A stretch of DNA of 64,000 nt, from the NCBI RefSeq assembly GCF_022344005.1, contig NZ_CP092193.1, forward strand, positions 39,856 through 103,855. The letters run 5' to 3'. Of this stretch, positions 15,135 through 24,269 are shown piece by piece. The translations under genes and the position numbers were made by a program. Position 1 is the stretch's first letter. Each line of letters starts with the position of its first letter. Below the pieces are notes generated by a model. The model saw only the letters and a list, made by a program, of their open reading frames with translations, was not told the origin of the DNA and did no database searches. The stretch comes from Deinococcus sp. KNUC1210 (GTDB taxonomy: Bacteria; Deinococcota; Deinococci; Deinococcales; Deinococcaceae).

Positions 15135-15953
15135 TCAGCGGCGCTTGAGTTGCACCACGCGGGCATGCTCGGACAGGTCGAGTTGCACACTTACCCCAGC
15201 GGGCCAGCGGGCCGTAAGCGTCAGGCGGTCGTCGCTCAGCACGTTGGCCGAGCGGCCCGAGGCCAGCCAGCGCACCTCGGCACACGCGGCACTGAAGGCC
15301 GTCAGCAGGTCGGGCTTCAAGGTGCCCGCCCCGTCGAGCAGGGTGTAGCCCAGCAGTCCGTCCAGGCCCGTCGCGGCGGCCACCCACACCTGGGCGCGGA
15401 TCTGCTCGGTGGTCGGGCGTTCCCCGCCGATGCTGTGCAGCTGCGAGTTGGCGAACACTCGCACCCCGGCGGCGTCCGCGTTCTGCCGGGCCTGTGTCCA
15501 CACCAGGTACGACGCCAGCAGTTGCTCGGCTGGAAAGACATAGCTCTGCACCCCGACGATCTCCGCTAAGCCGTACAGCTCCGCGTGCGACTCGCGCAGG
15601 CTGGGGCCATGCGACAGGTACCGGGGAACGAGCATCTGAGCGCTGCACAGCGCCTGCACGCTCGCCAGCGGCTTGGCGTTGGCGTCGTCAGCCACCGAGT
15701 GCGCCAGCAACGCCGGGTGAGTCCCCAGCGTCCGCATGTCGGCCACCGACACGTCTTCCAAGATCACCGCGACGCCTCTCGCCTGTGCCAGATCCAGCAG
15801 CGTCCGGGTCATGCTCAGATTGCCCAGGTGGGAGGTATGGAACAGCGACAACCCCGCGTTGGCGGTGGTCAGCAGGTCAGCGCGTTGCCGGGCCAGCTGC
15901 TGCGCTGGAGCGCCCGGCGCGGCCCAGGCCACCTGATACAGGCCGCAGAGCAC
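15135..15953 (-). CDS. TIM-barrel-like protein next to endolysin
   Basis: 272 residues from a GTG immediately after the endolysin TGA (TGAGGTG). The protein (VLCGLYQVAWAAPGAPAQQL) shows alternating strand/helix pieces (VAVILEDVSVADMR, YVFPAEQLLASYLVWTQARQ, VWVAAATGLDGLLGYTLL) that look like a glycoside-hydrolase or radical-type TIM barrel. It may help host-surface degradation or be a structural lysin. Exact family not recognised; the barrel call is weak. The longer upstream frame is a shadow of the endolysin. Confidence 0.5.
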   Translation of the reverse strand: MLCGLYQVAWAAPGAPAQQLARQRADLLTTANAGLSLFHTSHLGNLSMTRTLLDLAQARGVAVILEDVSVADMRTLGTHPALLAHSVADDANAKPLASVQALCSAQMLVPRYLSHGPSLRESHAELYGLAEIVGVQSYVFPAEQLLASYLVWTQARQNADAAGVRVFANSQLHSIGGERPTTEQIRAQVWVAAATGLDGLLGYTLLDGAGTLKPDLLTAFSAACAEVRWLASGRSANVLSDDRLTLTARWPAGVSVQLDLSEHARVVQLKRR

Positions 15954-15954
15954 C

Positions 15955-16674
15955 TCAGGCCCCCAGGAGCGACAACGCCTGCTCGAACTGAATGTTGCGA
16001 GCGTCGAGGTCTGCCGCCGCATCCGTGACCGGATCGAGGTGCAGCTCTGTGGTCAGCAGGCCCTGTACCTGGCGCTGAGCGACCTGTGCACGCTGATACA
16101 GCCGCTCGCGGTCGTCCAGCCCGATCAACCCGCCGTTGATCGCCAGCGTGACCGCCCGCACGTCGCCCCGGTCCGCCGCAGCGTTCAGGCCGTGCCCCTG
16201 CCAGAACGCGCCGGCCACCTCGGCACTCACGCCGTATTGCAGCAACAGGTCCGGCTGGGAAAGCAGCGCCTGCTTCACCAGGGCAGCGTACTGCGCGTAG
16301 TTATTGCGGCCAGTCAGCTGCAGCATGCCTCGGCCCCGGAACAGGAAGCCGTCCCCGCTGGCTTCGTCGCCGTTGCCCATGCGGTTCGCGTACACCCGGT
16401 TTGCCAGCGCCGCCGCGTTGAAGGCGAACGGCAGGGCACTCTCGACGGTTGGGAAGCGGCTGGGCCAGACCTGGGCGATGCGGGCCGCCCGGTAGTTCAG
16501 ATTCTCCGGCTGCGGCACCAAGCCCGACTCATGCGCGAGCTGGCCGAGGAACATCGCCACCTGCCGCACAGAGGTCAGGCCCCAGTGCAGGCGGGCGGCC
16601 TCCAACTTCAGCGCAGCGGTCGCGGGATTTGGATGGGTCGGGCACAGCGCCAGGATAAGTTCTTTGGTAATCAT
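15955..16674 (-). CDS. GH19 chitinase-like endolysin
   Basis: A 239-residue protein of the lysozyme-like GH19 fold used by many phages as endolysin. The general acid E49 lies in FLGQLAHESG, the second acidic residue is probably E104 (NGDEASGDGFLFRGRG), and the substrate-binding motif RGMLQLTGRNNY follows; AINGG is near residue 195. The gene overlaps the membrane protein gene upstream by 4 bases. It has no signal peptide, so release should depend on the neighbouring holin-like proteins. A helical C-terminus of about 45 residues could be a wall-binding or spacer part. Confidence 0.88.
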   Translation of the reverse strand: MITKELILALCPTHPNPATAALKLEAARLHWGLTSVRQVAMFLGQLAHESGLVPQPENLNYRAARIAQVWPSRFPTVESALPFAFNAAALANRVYANRMGNGDEASGDGFLFRGRGMLQLTGRNNYAQYAALVKQALLSQPDLLLQYGVSAEVAGAFWQGHGLNAAADRGDVRAVTLAINGGLIGLDDRERLYQRAQVAQRQVQGLLTTELHLDPVTDAAADLDARNIQFEQALSLLGA

Positions 16675-17108
16675 GCCTGAGGCTCCTTGGCTGGATCTGG
16701 CTGGCGGGTGATCAACCGGACTACCACCAGGAAGCAGAACAGCTGCACCAGACCGAAGCCGAGGGTCAGCGGGTCGTGGGTGATGCGGTTCTCGCCCAGG
16801 CGCAGCTCAAAGCCGACGATGGCGCAGGGCAGCGCGATGTTCATCAGCCAGTGCAGGCCACGCACCCCAAACAGTGCGTAGAGCGCCAGCACGATGATCG
16901 TGATGCGGACGTAGATCGCCAGTTGCCAACTGGTGGCCGGATTGCCGATGATGACGCCGCTCAGATCGGCCATCACGCCCGGTGCGTGCTGCGTGAACAC
17001 AAAGATGCCGATGAGGAGCAGGAGACCCAGGCCATGCCAGACGGTGAATTTCGGCGGCTGGAAGGGCGTATGCGTGCGGACGAACCGGCTCACGCGCTCA
17101 CGGCCCAT
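16671..17108 (-). CDS. Membrane protein of the lysis cassette
   Basis: 145 residues from the ATG at 17108, which has GGAG 7 bases upstream and overlaps the end of the previous gene by 11 bases. Hydrophobic segments: LGLLLLIGIFVFTQ (about 22-35), IVLALYALFGV, LPCAIVGF and LGFGLVQLFCFLVVVRLI. The topology of three to four helices fits a holin or accessory holin. It directly precedes the endolysin (ATGA overlap). Confidence 0.65.
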   Translation of the reverse strand: MGRERVSRFVRTHTPFQPPKFTVWHGLGLLLLIGIFVFTQHAPGVMADLSGVIIGNPATSWQLAIYVRITIIVLALYALFGVRGLHWLMNIALPCAIVGFELRLGENRITHDPLTLGFGLVQLFCFLVVVRLITRQPDPAKEPQA

Positions 17109-17559
17109 GTGGGTCTCCTGGAGGTGTGGGCGGGGGTGGAGTCGGCTTTGTTCCATTCGAGTCACCATCCTTTGCGGCCGCTCGGGTCGCCAGCGCTGCG
17201 AGGGGTCCGGCCACCGCCGAGGCCAGCCACGTCAGCCCGAGATCCAGCCCGCGTGCGCTGATCAGGTCCCAGATCTTCGGTCCCAGCACGCCGCCCGCAC
17301 CCGCCAGCGTTGTGATGCCCGCCAGCGAGTGCAGCGGCTTGTACAGCACCGGACCGACCAGCGCGAAGATCACGCCCGTGATGGTGCCGATCAGCATGTC
17401 CGGAATGACCGTCAGCCACGGACTCAGCGGCAGGCCCCGCGCTCGCTGGGCGTTGCGCGAACGCCAGGTGGTCAGCACGCTGATCAGGGCCGCCATTCCG
17501 GCGGCGTAGAGGATGACGGAGAGGTCGAGGCCCTGGAAGATGCTGTGCTGTTGTTCCAT
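17098..17559 (-). CDS. Probable holin
   Basis: 153 residues: an N-terminal helix (LSVILYAAGMAALISVLTTW), a basic loop, a second hydrophobic part (MLIGTITGVIFALVGPVLY), a third (LTWLASAVAGPLAALATRAA) and a short charged, proline-rich tail. This three-helix plan beside an endolysin is typical of class I holins. It starts after GAGGAGACG. No specific family can be named from sequence. Confidence 0.6.
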   Translation of the reverse strand: MEQQHSIFQGLDLSVILYAAGMAALISVLTTWRSRNAQRARGLPLSPWLTVIPDMLIGTITGVIFALVGPVLYKPLHSLAGITTLAGAGGVLGPKIWDLISARGLDLGLTWLASAVAGPLAALATRAAAKDGDSNGTKPTPPPPTPPGDPHGP

Positions 17560-17568
17560 GTCGTCTCC

Positions 17569-17958
17569 TCATGGGCCTCCATCGAGCAGAAAGGGTGAAA
17601 CCATGCCGCGAATCGGCACGCGGTAGACTTTGCCGCTGAGCGCCCGCCACATCACGCGCCAATACCAAGGAATGCCGCTGCGAACGAACGGCACGCCTGG
17701 CACCACCGCTGAGAGCGGATATTGTCGCCCGCTCTCCAGGCGAATCAGCGCGTACCCGTCGGGTGGGCACGGCTGGCCGGTGAGGGTGGTGGTGGTCTGG
17801 ACCGTCACGGTGTACAGGCCTGGGGTGTCGTCAGGGACCGCCGCCGCTTCGACCCGGCAGAGGGGCGCAGGTTGAAGGGCGGGCGGTGAGAGCTGGGCCG
17901 CCGCCAACGCCAACACGGGCAGGGCAGCGAACGTCAGAGCCAGGAAGACGCGTCTCAC
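17569..17958 (-). CDS. Small secreted protein
   Basis: 129 residues with a signal peptide (MRRVFLALTFAALPVLALAA). The mature part contains two cysteines (LCRVEA, GQPCPP) that could form a disulfide and ends in beta-like strands (KVYRVPIRGMVSPFLLDG). It lies directly after the lipoprotein gene. A secreted plus lipoprotein pair recalls spanins, but no coiled coil is seen. Confidence 0.6.
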   Translation of the reverse strand: MRRVFLALTFAALPVLALAAAQLSPPALQPAPLCRVEAAAVPDDTPGLYTVTVQTTTTLTGQPCPPDGYALIRLESGRQYPLSAVVPGVPFVRSGIPWYWRVMWRALSGKVYRVPIRGMVSPFLLDGGP

Positions 17959-17961
17959 GTC

Positions 17962-18279
17962 TTACTTCGCGTTGACCGTGTGCCCGTCTTCGAGCGCGGT
18001 GAACTGGGCGGTGTAGGTGCTGCCGGTCTCGACAACCCGCTTGCCGGTGGTGAGGTTGTTGCAGACTTCACTGCTGTTCGGCTGCGAGTCGGTGAAGCAG
18101 AACGTCGTGCCGAGGTGGCCGGCTTTCACCTCGACGTCGGTACGGGTGGGACCGACCGCGAAGGTGTAATCACGGGTCTGCAGCAGATCGACCTGCACAA
18201 CCGGTGTCGAAGCGACAGGCTTCGGGCCACAGGCGGCGAGGGCGAGAGCGGCAACGGTCAGGATCAGGATTCGGTTCAT
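17962..18279 (-). CDS. Small lipoprotein of the lysis region
   Basis: 105 residues from MNRILILTVAALALAACGPK, with a classic lipobox (LAAC) at residues 14-17. The frame extends further upstream but the ATG at 18279 has GGAGG 8 bases before it. The mature part carries a cysteine pair (FCFTDSQPNSSEVC). Could be an o-spanin-like or exclusion lipoprotein. Confidence 0.65.
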   Translation of the reverse strand: MNRILILTVAALALAACGPKPVASTPVVQVDLLQTRDYTFAVGPTRTDVEVKAGHLGTTFCFTDSQPNSSEVCNNLTTGKRVVETGSTYTAQFTALEDGHTVNAK

Positions 18280-18285
18280 GGTGGT

Positions 18286-18362
18286 GCCTCCAGAGGTGCA
18301 GCAAAAACCCGCCGAGGCGAGGGCCAGGGCGGGCATGAAAAACCCCGCTGAAGCGGGGCTGA
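18286..18362 (-). terminator. Terminator plus conserved gene leader
   Basis: Two hairpins upstream of the lipoprotein gene: CCCCGCT/AGCGGGG at about 18343-18359, and CCCGCC/GGCGGG followed by five T and then GCTGGAGG-type leader sequence (about 18288-18335). The second is nearly repeated at about 18690-18740. Confidence 0.45.
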
Positions 18363-18381
18363 AGTGGAAATGAAGATCGGC

Positions 18382-18663
18382 TCAGGGCTGCATGCGTCGG
18401 AGTGAGTTCGTTGGGGCGTAAAGATCAGGATTGAACTCGTACTCATGTCGCCGATACGAAGACCACGCAATGGCAAGGGCGGTGCACAGCGCGGCGATGA
18501 CGCTGAGCATCAGGGCGAAAGCGGGCTGGAGTCCTGCCGCGAGCGGAAAGCCACCGACAACTACGGCGGCGAGCATGAGCATCCACATGCGCTTTCTCAA
18601 GCTGGTCAGCAGATACATTCGGATGATCTGGCGACGGTTCATACGAAATTTTACAAAACGCAT
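18382..18663 (-). CDS. Small two-helix membrane protein
   Basis: Up to 93 residues. The start may be the ATG at 18663 or the internal ATG at 18642 (MNRRQIIRMYLLTSLRKR); neither has a good Shine-Dalgarno. Two hydrophobic segments (MLMLAAVVVGGFPLAAGL and ALMLSVIAALCTALAIAW) with strongly basic N-terminus suggest a hairpin inner-membrane protein. It lies between the tail and lysis modules. Confidence 0.5.
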   Translation of the reverse strand: MRFVKFRMNRRQIIRMYLLTSLRKRMWMLMLAAVVVGGFPLAAGLQPAFALMLSVIAALCTALAIAWSSYRRHEYEFNPDLYAPTNSLRRMQP

Positions 18664-18886
18664 ATGAAGGAATGGTCAGTGCAGTGAACCTCCAGGGGCA
18701 TAGCAGAAACCCGCTGAGGCGAAGGCCAGGGCGGGGTAGGGATGGATCGTGACTGGCGATAGCGACGATTTACGTCACGGGAACCTCCAGCGCTGCTCTA
18801 TGCTCAGCAGAACACCCCGCGCACGCCAATGCGGGGGTGTGGTTGGGCCGTCGAGGGCCACTGGGTTGTGGTGATTCAGTGTAGCG
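18664..18886. repeat. Repeated terminator-leader blocks without a clear gene
   Basis: In minus orientation this holds two copies of the pattern hairpin, T run, then GCTGGAGG or CTGGAGG. One (18690-18740) is a near copy of 18288-18335; another centres on the hairpin CACCCCGC/GCGGGGGTG at about 18810-18838. Short frames after these ribosome-binding-like sites stop within a few codons. It looks like debris of lost small genes. Confidence 0.4.
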
Positions 18887-18915
18887 TTCTCAAAACAAGC
18901 CGGTCTCTCTAGGAT
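18887..18915 (+). promoter_or_regulatory. Leaderless promoter of the plus-strand accessory gene
   Basis: TTCTCA at 18887-18892, 17-bp spacer, TAGGAT at 18910-18915. The ATG at 18921 would be at or next to the transcription start. Confidence 0.4.
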
Positions 18916-18920
18916 CGTAA

Positions 18921-19550
18921 ATGCTCGTATTAAATGTTCGATGTGACACCTGTAAAACTGTTTTCCCGTCACCCTTCGGAGTAGAGAACGGAACAGCAAT
19001 GAAGGTTATAGGTGTCAAATTTGGCCCTTGCCCAACATGCGGGGGCACAGGCTCCCTCATTGCTGACAACATGACCTTCGATGTGATCGGCGATCAATTG
19101 ACAGTAACGGAGGGAAGACTCTCCAGCGAAGATCTCCGCCAAGCTGCCACTTCGCTTTCAGAGTTTTTAGGTGGCAATCGCAGTAAAAAAGCGACAGAGG
19201 CCGCGATCGTCAAAGCGCTGCCAGCACTCGCTCCCGAGATTCGCGGAATGAATCTCGCAGAGTTATTAGCCGTCATTGCGCTGATCATTGCGCTCTTCAC
19301 TTTCGTAGAGGCGCAGGTTGTTGCCGATGCAGCCACTGAGCAGAATCAAGAAATCGCTGATGAGGCCACCAGACAAAATCAAAGTAATGCAGATAGAGCG
19401 ACTCAGCAGATGGACGCTTTGATCCAGGAGGTCAGAAAACTCAGGACACAGCAAAAACCCGATTCAGGAGGAACGGAACAGCATCAAGCGCGTAGCACCG
19501 AGAAGCAGCACGACGCCGATAGCGGCGACGGTCAGTCCGAAACTCCTTGA
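18921..19550 (+). CDS. Zinc-finger plus single-helix membrane protein, prophage cargo
   Basis: 209 residues on the plus strand inside a minus-strand phage operon. The N-terminus has two CxxC knuckles (VRCDTCKTVF and GPCPTCGGTG) likely to bind zinc. A central transmembrane helix (LLAVIALIIALFTFVEAQVV, about residues 114-133) is followed by a coiled-coil-like, Gln/Glu-rich tail (EQNQEIADEATRQNQSNADR). Its own promoter, opposite strand and lower GC mark it as a moron-type gene expressed in the lysogen. It may serve in exclusion or signalling. Its 3' end overlaps a small convergent gene. Confidence 0.65.
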   Translation: MLVLNVRCDTCKTVFPSPFGVENGTAMKVIGVKFGPCPTCGGTGSLIADNMTFDVIGDQLTVTEGRLSSEDLRQAATSLSEFLGGNRSKKATEAAIVKALPALAPEIRGMNLAELLAVIALIIALFTFVEAQVVADAATEQNQEIADEATRQNQSNADRATQQMDALIQEVRKLRTQQKPDSGGTEQHQARSTEKQHDADSGDGQSETP

Positions 19551-19655
19551 GGAATTTGGCCGAACCGTCACTAGCGCTTGGCTGAGGCCGCTGCCGATAG
19601 CGAAGGTGCCCAGTAGTGCAGTCGCGAGGGTCCAAATCGTCATCCCTACAATCAT
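19464..19655 (-). CDS. Small two-helix membrane protein
   Basis: 63 residues from MIVGMTIWTLATALLGTF, with GGAGAA 9 bases upstream. Two hydrophobic helices (TLATALLGTFAIGSGL and FGLTVAAIGVVLLLGATRLM). It is convergent with, and overlaps by 87 bases, the plus-strand gene ending at 19550. It could be an early lysis or exclusion protein. Overlap lowers confidence, but the ribosome-binding site and topology support it. Confidence 0.5.
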   Translation of the reverse strand: MIVGMTIWTLATALLGTFAIGSGLSQALVTVRPNSSRSFGLTVAAIGVVLLLGATRLMLFRSS

Positions 19656-19831
19656 GCTTTCATTCTCCTGTCTCAGGTAGAAAAAACGGTGCAAGTTAAC
19701 AACAAGTTACACCAGCCTGGACATCTCCGAATGCCGATGGCGCGGAGCCGAAGTTCAGTCTGTGTCCAGAAAGGGTCAATCCTGGTTGCAGCAGTACCCG
19801 TTCAGGATGAAGCACGGGCGAAGGCGAGGTG

Positions 19832-21210
19832 TTACAGAACCCCGATCCAGGGAATCTGGTTGGCGTTGGTCGGTGCTCCTAGTGGGGTGGGAAGTCCTGT
19901 CTGCCCGCCCCGCACACCCCGGCGAACGGCGATCGCGTTGACGGCGTTTGCCTGTGCAGTAGCCGTCCAGGTCGGGGGCGTGGTCCCCACACTGATCACC
20001 GCGAGATACAGGTAATCGCCCGCCACGATGTCCACACTGACCGTGAGTGGAACCGTCTGCACACCCGTCGCGCCGCCGTTCCAGGTCGCGCTCATGTTGG
20101 CGCTGGAGGCCAGCAGCGTGCCGTCCGAGCGGTAAATTCCCACGCGCCCTTCCGTCAGACCTGATCCCGTGACGGTCATATAGAGCTTGGCGTTCACCGT
20201 GTTGCCTGCGGTCACGCCACGCACTGCCCGGCAGTAGCCCACCATCAGGTTCCCACTGGCAGCGAGATAACTGCCGGTGGCGATGGCCGGATCGTCTGTC
20301 CAGGCGAGATAGCCGTCCCATACCGGCTCGCGGCTGCCTGCAATCGGCACGGTCACGGTCGGAATGACCGGATTGCTGCGGGCCACCTCGACGAGGTAGT
20401 ACCCGCCGAAGACCAGCGTCAAGGACTGCTGATTGCCAAGCGGGCAATCCCCGTTGAGCTTCAAGCGTCCGCTGTTCAGGAACGTCGTTGGGTACGTTCC
20501 GCCGATGAACGTCACGCGCTGCCCCAGCACCAGCCCGTCGATGGCGACTGGCATGGAGGCGTCCAGTGTGACTGCACTGGTCGGGGTCAGCAGGATCGTC
20601 GAACTCGGATAGGCGAGGGTGCCCACCGGAATCATGCCGCCCGCAACAGGGGTGTAAGTCGTGGCACTCGCGAAGTCAGCCCGTGCGATCTCATCCCACA
20701 CACTGCCGTTCCACAGCACCGTGACCGTGTCCAGCAGTCCGAGGATGGCGTCCGCACTCAGCCGGCCATTCGTCATCCCCCGGTTCAGTTTGGAGGTGTA
20801 GGTGTCGCTGTTGCCGCAGATCGTCATGCGCTGCCCGACGAACGTGCCCGGTGCGATGCCCGCTGGGGTGATCGAGGCCGCGCTCGGGTTGAGGAACACG
20901 ATCTGATCCACTTTGCCGACGACTGGGATGGTGCCGCCGTCCGTGCTGAAATACGTGACCTGTGTGCCGGTGGGCAAGGTCACCGGCTGATTGACCGTCC
21001 AGGCGCTTCCCGCGAACGTGTTCCCGCAGGCCGATTCGAGTGTGACCTGCAGGTCGTTGATGCTCCGGACGAACTCGTACTTGGTGACCCCAGGCCCGCT
21101 GCCGTTCGGGATGATCAGGAACATGCCGGGCCGCAGGCCGACGCTGCTGCTGACGGTGATGACGGCGCTGCCGTTGGTGCCGCTCGCCGTGCCTGCGAGG
21201 GGGACGCCCC
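19832..21210 (-). CDS. Tail fibre/spike, distal part after a frame break
   Basis: This frame continues the tail-spike gene after a one-base shift near 21205-21214. It reads GVPLAGTASGTNGSAVITVS, then several beta-rich segments (VGLRPGMFLIIPNGSGPGVT, TYTPVAGGMIPVGTLAYPSS, GSREPVWDGYLAWTDDPAIA, AGDYLYLAVISVGTTPP) and ends TPLGAPTNANQIPWIGVL. The last 150 residues resemble a carbohydrate-binding or trimerisation head. The open frame extends upstream to 21364 but the part before the break is a shadow. Together with the proximal part the protein would be about 1225 residues. Confidence 0.7.
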
Positions 21211-23513
21211 GTATACCAGCCAGGACTGCTGACCGTCTGGCGGGTGCCGTCCGGCAGGGCCAGGGTGTCGTAGAGGTGCAGCTGCATGTTGGAGGGCGGC
21301 TGCACGGTGCTGATGCGCTGCCGAGGCCGCAGATGGACATGCGGATGGACCGATTCCAGTACATCCGGACTCGCCGTGCCGAGGATGCGCCGCCCGACGT
21401 TCACCGTTCGGATCTCAGCGAACTCGATGTGTTCCAGGTTCGCTGTCGAGAGCAGATCCACGAACGCCGCCTGCGCCATGACGCCCGCACCGCTCGTCAC
21501 CTGCACGGCAGATTTCGCACCGGTGATCGCGCCTGCCGTGTTGGTCAGGTCGCTGGTGGTGTTTTTGGCGACGATGTTGATCCGCACGTCGCGGGCGAAA
21601 TTGTTCACCACCACATCCCGACTGCCCGCCGTCTCCCCGGAAGCATAGGTTGGGTTCCCAACGGTCACGATACTCTGACCCTGGCCCACGTTGTCCCAGA
21701 GCAGCGCACTCCGCAGGCTGGTAGTGGACATACCCTGGGCACAGTCTGTGGCGGTGAGGTTCAACTGGACATCGGTCAGCCCGAATGGGCTGCGACTCAG
21801 GTACGCGGCTGGCCCGTTCATGTTCTCGACCTCAACATCGATCCGGCCTTTATTGATGCTGTTCAGGTACAGACCGTACATGTTGTACGGCACGCCGTTG
21901 CTGTCCAGCACCGGCCCTGGCGCGTGACTGCTGCCGATCACCGTCGTCGAGACGTACAGTCCCTCGATGGGCGTTTGCAGGTTCGAGCGAGCGCGGAAAT
22001 CGTAGAACGTCCCGGTATAGGCCACGCCGTTGACCGTCGGATTGGTGACTGCGCCGCCGTTGTTCTGCTGCCCGATGCCGAAGCTCCGGACATACCGGGC
22101 GTCAAGCGTCGGTGGAATGTACAGCTTAATTTGGAGACCAGCGATGATGACGTTTCGCAGAGGGTAGAGCTGCCAGAAGTCCACGCCTTCCATACACTTG
22201 TTCATCACGGTGCCGCTGCCGATGTGGATATTTTCAGTGGTGTAAGGGGCGCTCACCACATAGACGGCAGGACGGCAGCCCTCAAAGTACGAGTTGGTCA
22301 CGCTGCTGTTGCTGGCGTGCAGCTCGACGCCGCCGCAAGCGTTCAGCATGCTGATGTCGGGGTACTCATTGACGACACGGATTTCCAGCCGAGTATTCGT
22401 CCAGGTGCTGTAGAAGGCGCTGTAGTCGGCGTTATTTGGATTGGCGACGCCGCCCGACATGCACTGCCCACCGTTCCAGATCCGGAGGCGCTTCGAGGTG
22501 ACGCCGTCTCCGTTCCCGTTCAGACTGACCACGTTGTGCCCGTGACAGTCGCGCACCTCCACGTCGTCGAAATGCACGTTGCCGTTGCCGTTGTACCCTG
22601 CCGAGTCCACCCGCAGCAGCATGCTGGAGCGAACGCTCCCAGATGGCAGGCCAGCGGGCGTGAGGTTCTGAGCGCCCCGCAGGTTGAACGACAGGCCCTT
22701 GAACGCGATGTTCTGGAACTGCCCGACCCGCTGGAACAGGTGCGCGACCGCCGCACTGTCGGTCAGGCGGGTCGCGACGTTGTCCGGATACTGAAGGACG
22801 GTCTGTCCAGACCCTGCACCTTCGATGACGAGGTTGGCCGGTGCCAGCGGCAACAAAAACTGGGTGAGGTAGTTGCCGTCCTGAGCGCTGATCGCAGGAT
22901 CGACCACGTAGGTTTTTGCACCGAGGAGCAGCACACCCCCACCCGCAGCCATCAGGAAGGCCATCGCCCGTGTCCAACCCGCCACGAAACTGCCGCTGGT
23001 GTCGAACATCTCCGGCGTGACCCGGCGCTTGATCGCTCGCAGGTTCCGCCAGAGCTTGCCGCCAACCGTGCGAATGGTGGTGTAGCCGTCTGCTGCCGTG
23101 GTGGTATCGGTCAGGTCCGCCCGCCACACACCGCCGCCCCGATCCTCAGAATCTGAAAACCCGGCGATGGTCGCCCGCTGGCGATCTGCCACCGGCTCGG
23201 TGCTGGCGAGTTCCGCCACCGTTTTGATATGGGCGACGGTGGTCTTGCTGTTGGCCACAGCGGTCAGGGTGTAGGTCCCTGGCGTGTCCGACATGGTGTA
23301 CGGACCAGGCACGTAAGGGCTTTCGGCATCGACTCGGTAGGTGATGCCCGTATCCCTCGCTGTGACCAGCACGCCGAGCATGGTGTGTCCTGCGTAATCG
23401 GGACGCAGGTAATCCAGGAAGTCGGGAATGGCGGCATAGCCAGCCGCGAGGCTCGGCGGTTTGCGGTCCACGATGGCGGGGCGTTCGGCGGGGGGCGTCC
23501 AGATTCGTGCCAT
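21205..23513 (-). CDS. Tail spike, proximal part with beta-helix domain
   Basis: Starts MARIWTPPAERPAIV, with the ATG overlapping the stop of the previous tail gene. After an N-terminal adaptor (residues 1-120) comes a long right-handed beta-helix region (residues about 190-700: motifs such as LVIEGAGSGQTVLQYPDN, NIAFKGLSFNLRG, VHFDDVEVRDCHGHN, SVTNSYFEGCRPAVYV), the pectate-lyase-like fold of phage tail spikes that bind or cut surface glycans. After codon YTG near 21210 the frame degenerates into Arg/His-rich shadow, while protein-like text continues one base over. So the gene is frame-broken or shifted here. Confidence 0.75.
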
Positions 23514-24261
23514 CAGTACACTCCTGTTTCAGCAGGCGGCGGCGTGGGGGGACAGGGTCATAACTGACCCACGCGCCGTTCTCGCGGTGGCGGTAGTTGT
23601 TCACGTCAGCAGCCCAGCCCCAGGTGTTGTTGGGCGGATTGGCAGCGGTACGTGCGGCGTCGGTGGTGTAGCGGGCCACGTTGTTCGCGGCGAGCACGAG
23701 TTGCAGACTCTGATTCACGACGCCAAGCTGCCCAGCGATTCCAGCCGCTGCCGTGTTGGCGGCGGCAGCAGCGGTGTTGGCCGTCCCCGCCGCTGTATTT
23801 GCCACCCCTGCTGCTGCGGCAGCGGCATTTCCAGCGGTCTGCGCGGCGTTCATCAGGTCGCGCAGTTCCTGCGGCGTGGTGTAGGCGAGCGGCGTGGGGT
23901 TGACCGACAGGTCGATGGTCTGGTTCGCGCCTGCGGCTGGCCGAAGCTGCAGCCGGACCTTCTGGTTCTTGCCGTCCAACCCCTGCCAGCTGAGATCGAT
24001 CAGCAGCCACCCGGTCGGCGCGGCGCTGCTGAGGATGTCCCCGCGTGCCACGGGAAGAGCGAGGGGGACGGGAGACGCATCGAGCGTGACCCAGCCATTG
24101 CTGCCGGTGTCCCACCGAAAGGCCACACTGCCGATACCCAGGCCAGTCGGGCCGCCGATGTAGGGTCCGTCGTAGGTGGCCACCCCGATCAGGGTGCCGA
24201 GTTTGCTGGAAGGAATGGTCGAAGGCACCCCGACGACCGGGGTGAGAATGGCTACGGTCAT
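23513..24261 (-). CDS. Tail protein upstream of the spike, with frame break at a C6 run
   Basis: Starts MTVAILTPVVGVPSTIPS. A beta-rich N-terminal domain (residues 1-110) is followed by an Ala/Asn/Thr-rich coiled-coil segment with heptad-like repeats (NTAAGTANTAAAAANTAAAG), typical of trimeric fibre stalks. The frame as given runs on to 23146 in a non-protein-like, Arg-rich form. With one extra C in the run at 23546-23551 it would read PTPPPAETGVY and stop at a TGA overlapping the next ATG (TGATG), as in normal operon order. So the natural end is 23513. Confidence 0.65.
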
Positions 24262-24269
24262 GGGCCTCC

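Noticed and set aside
18382..18740. Idea that the repeated blocks encode several tiny genes
   Set aside because: After each ribosome-binding-like site the possible frames stop within a few codons, except for the 93-codon gene already listed.
20991..23156. 721-codon plus-strand frame opposite the tail spike
   Set aside because: Arg/His/Val-rich antisense shadow; the minus strand encodes a clear beta-helix.
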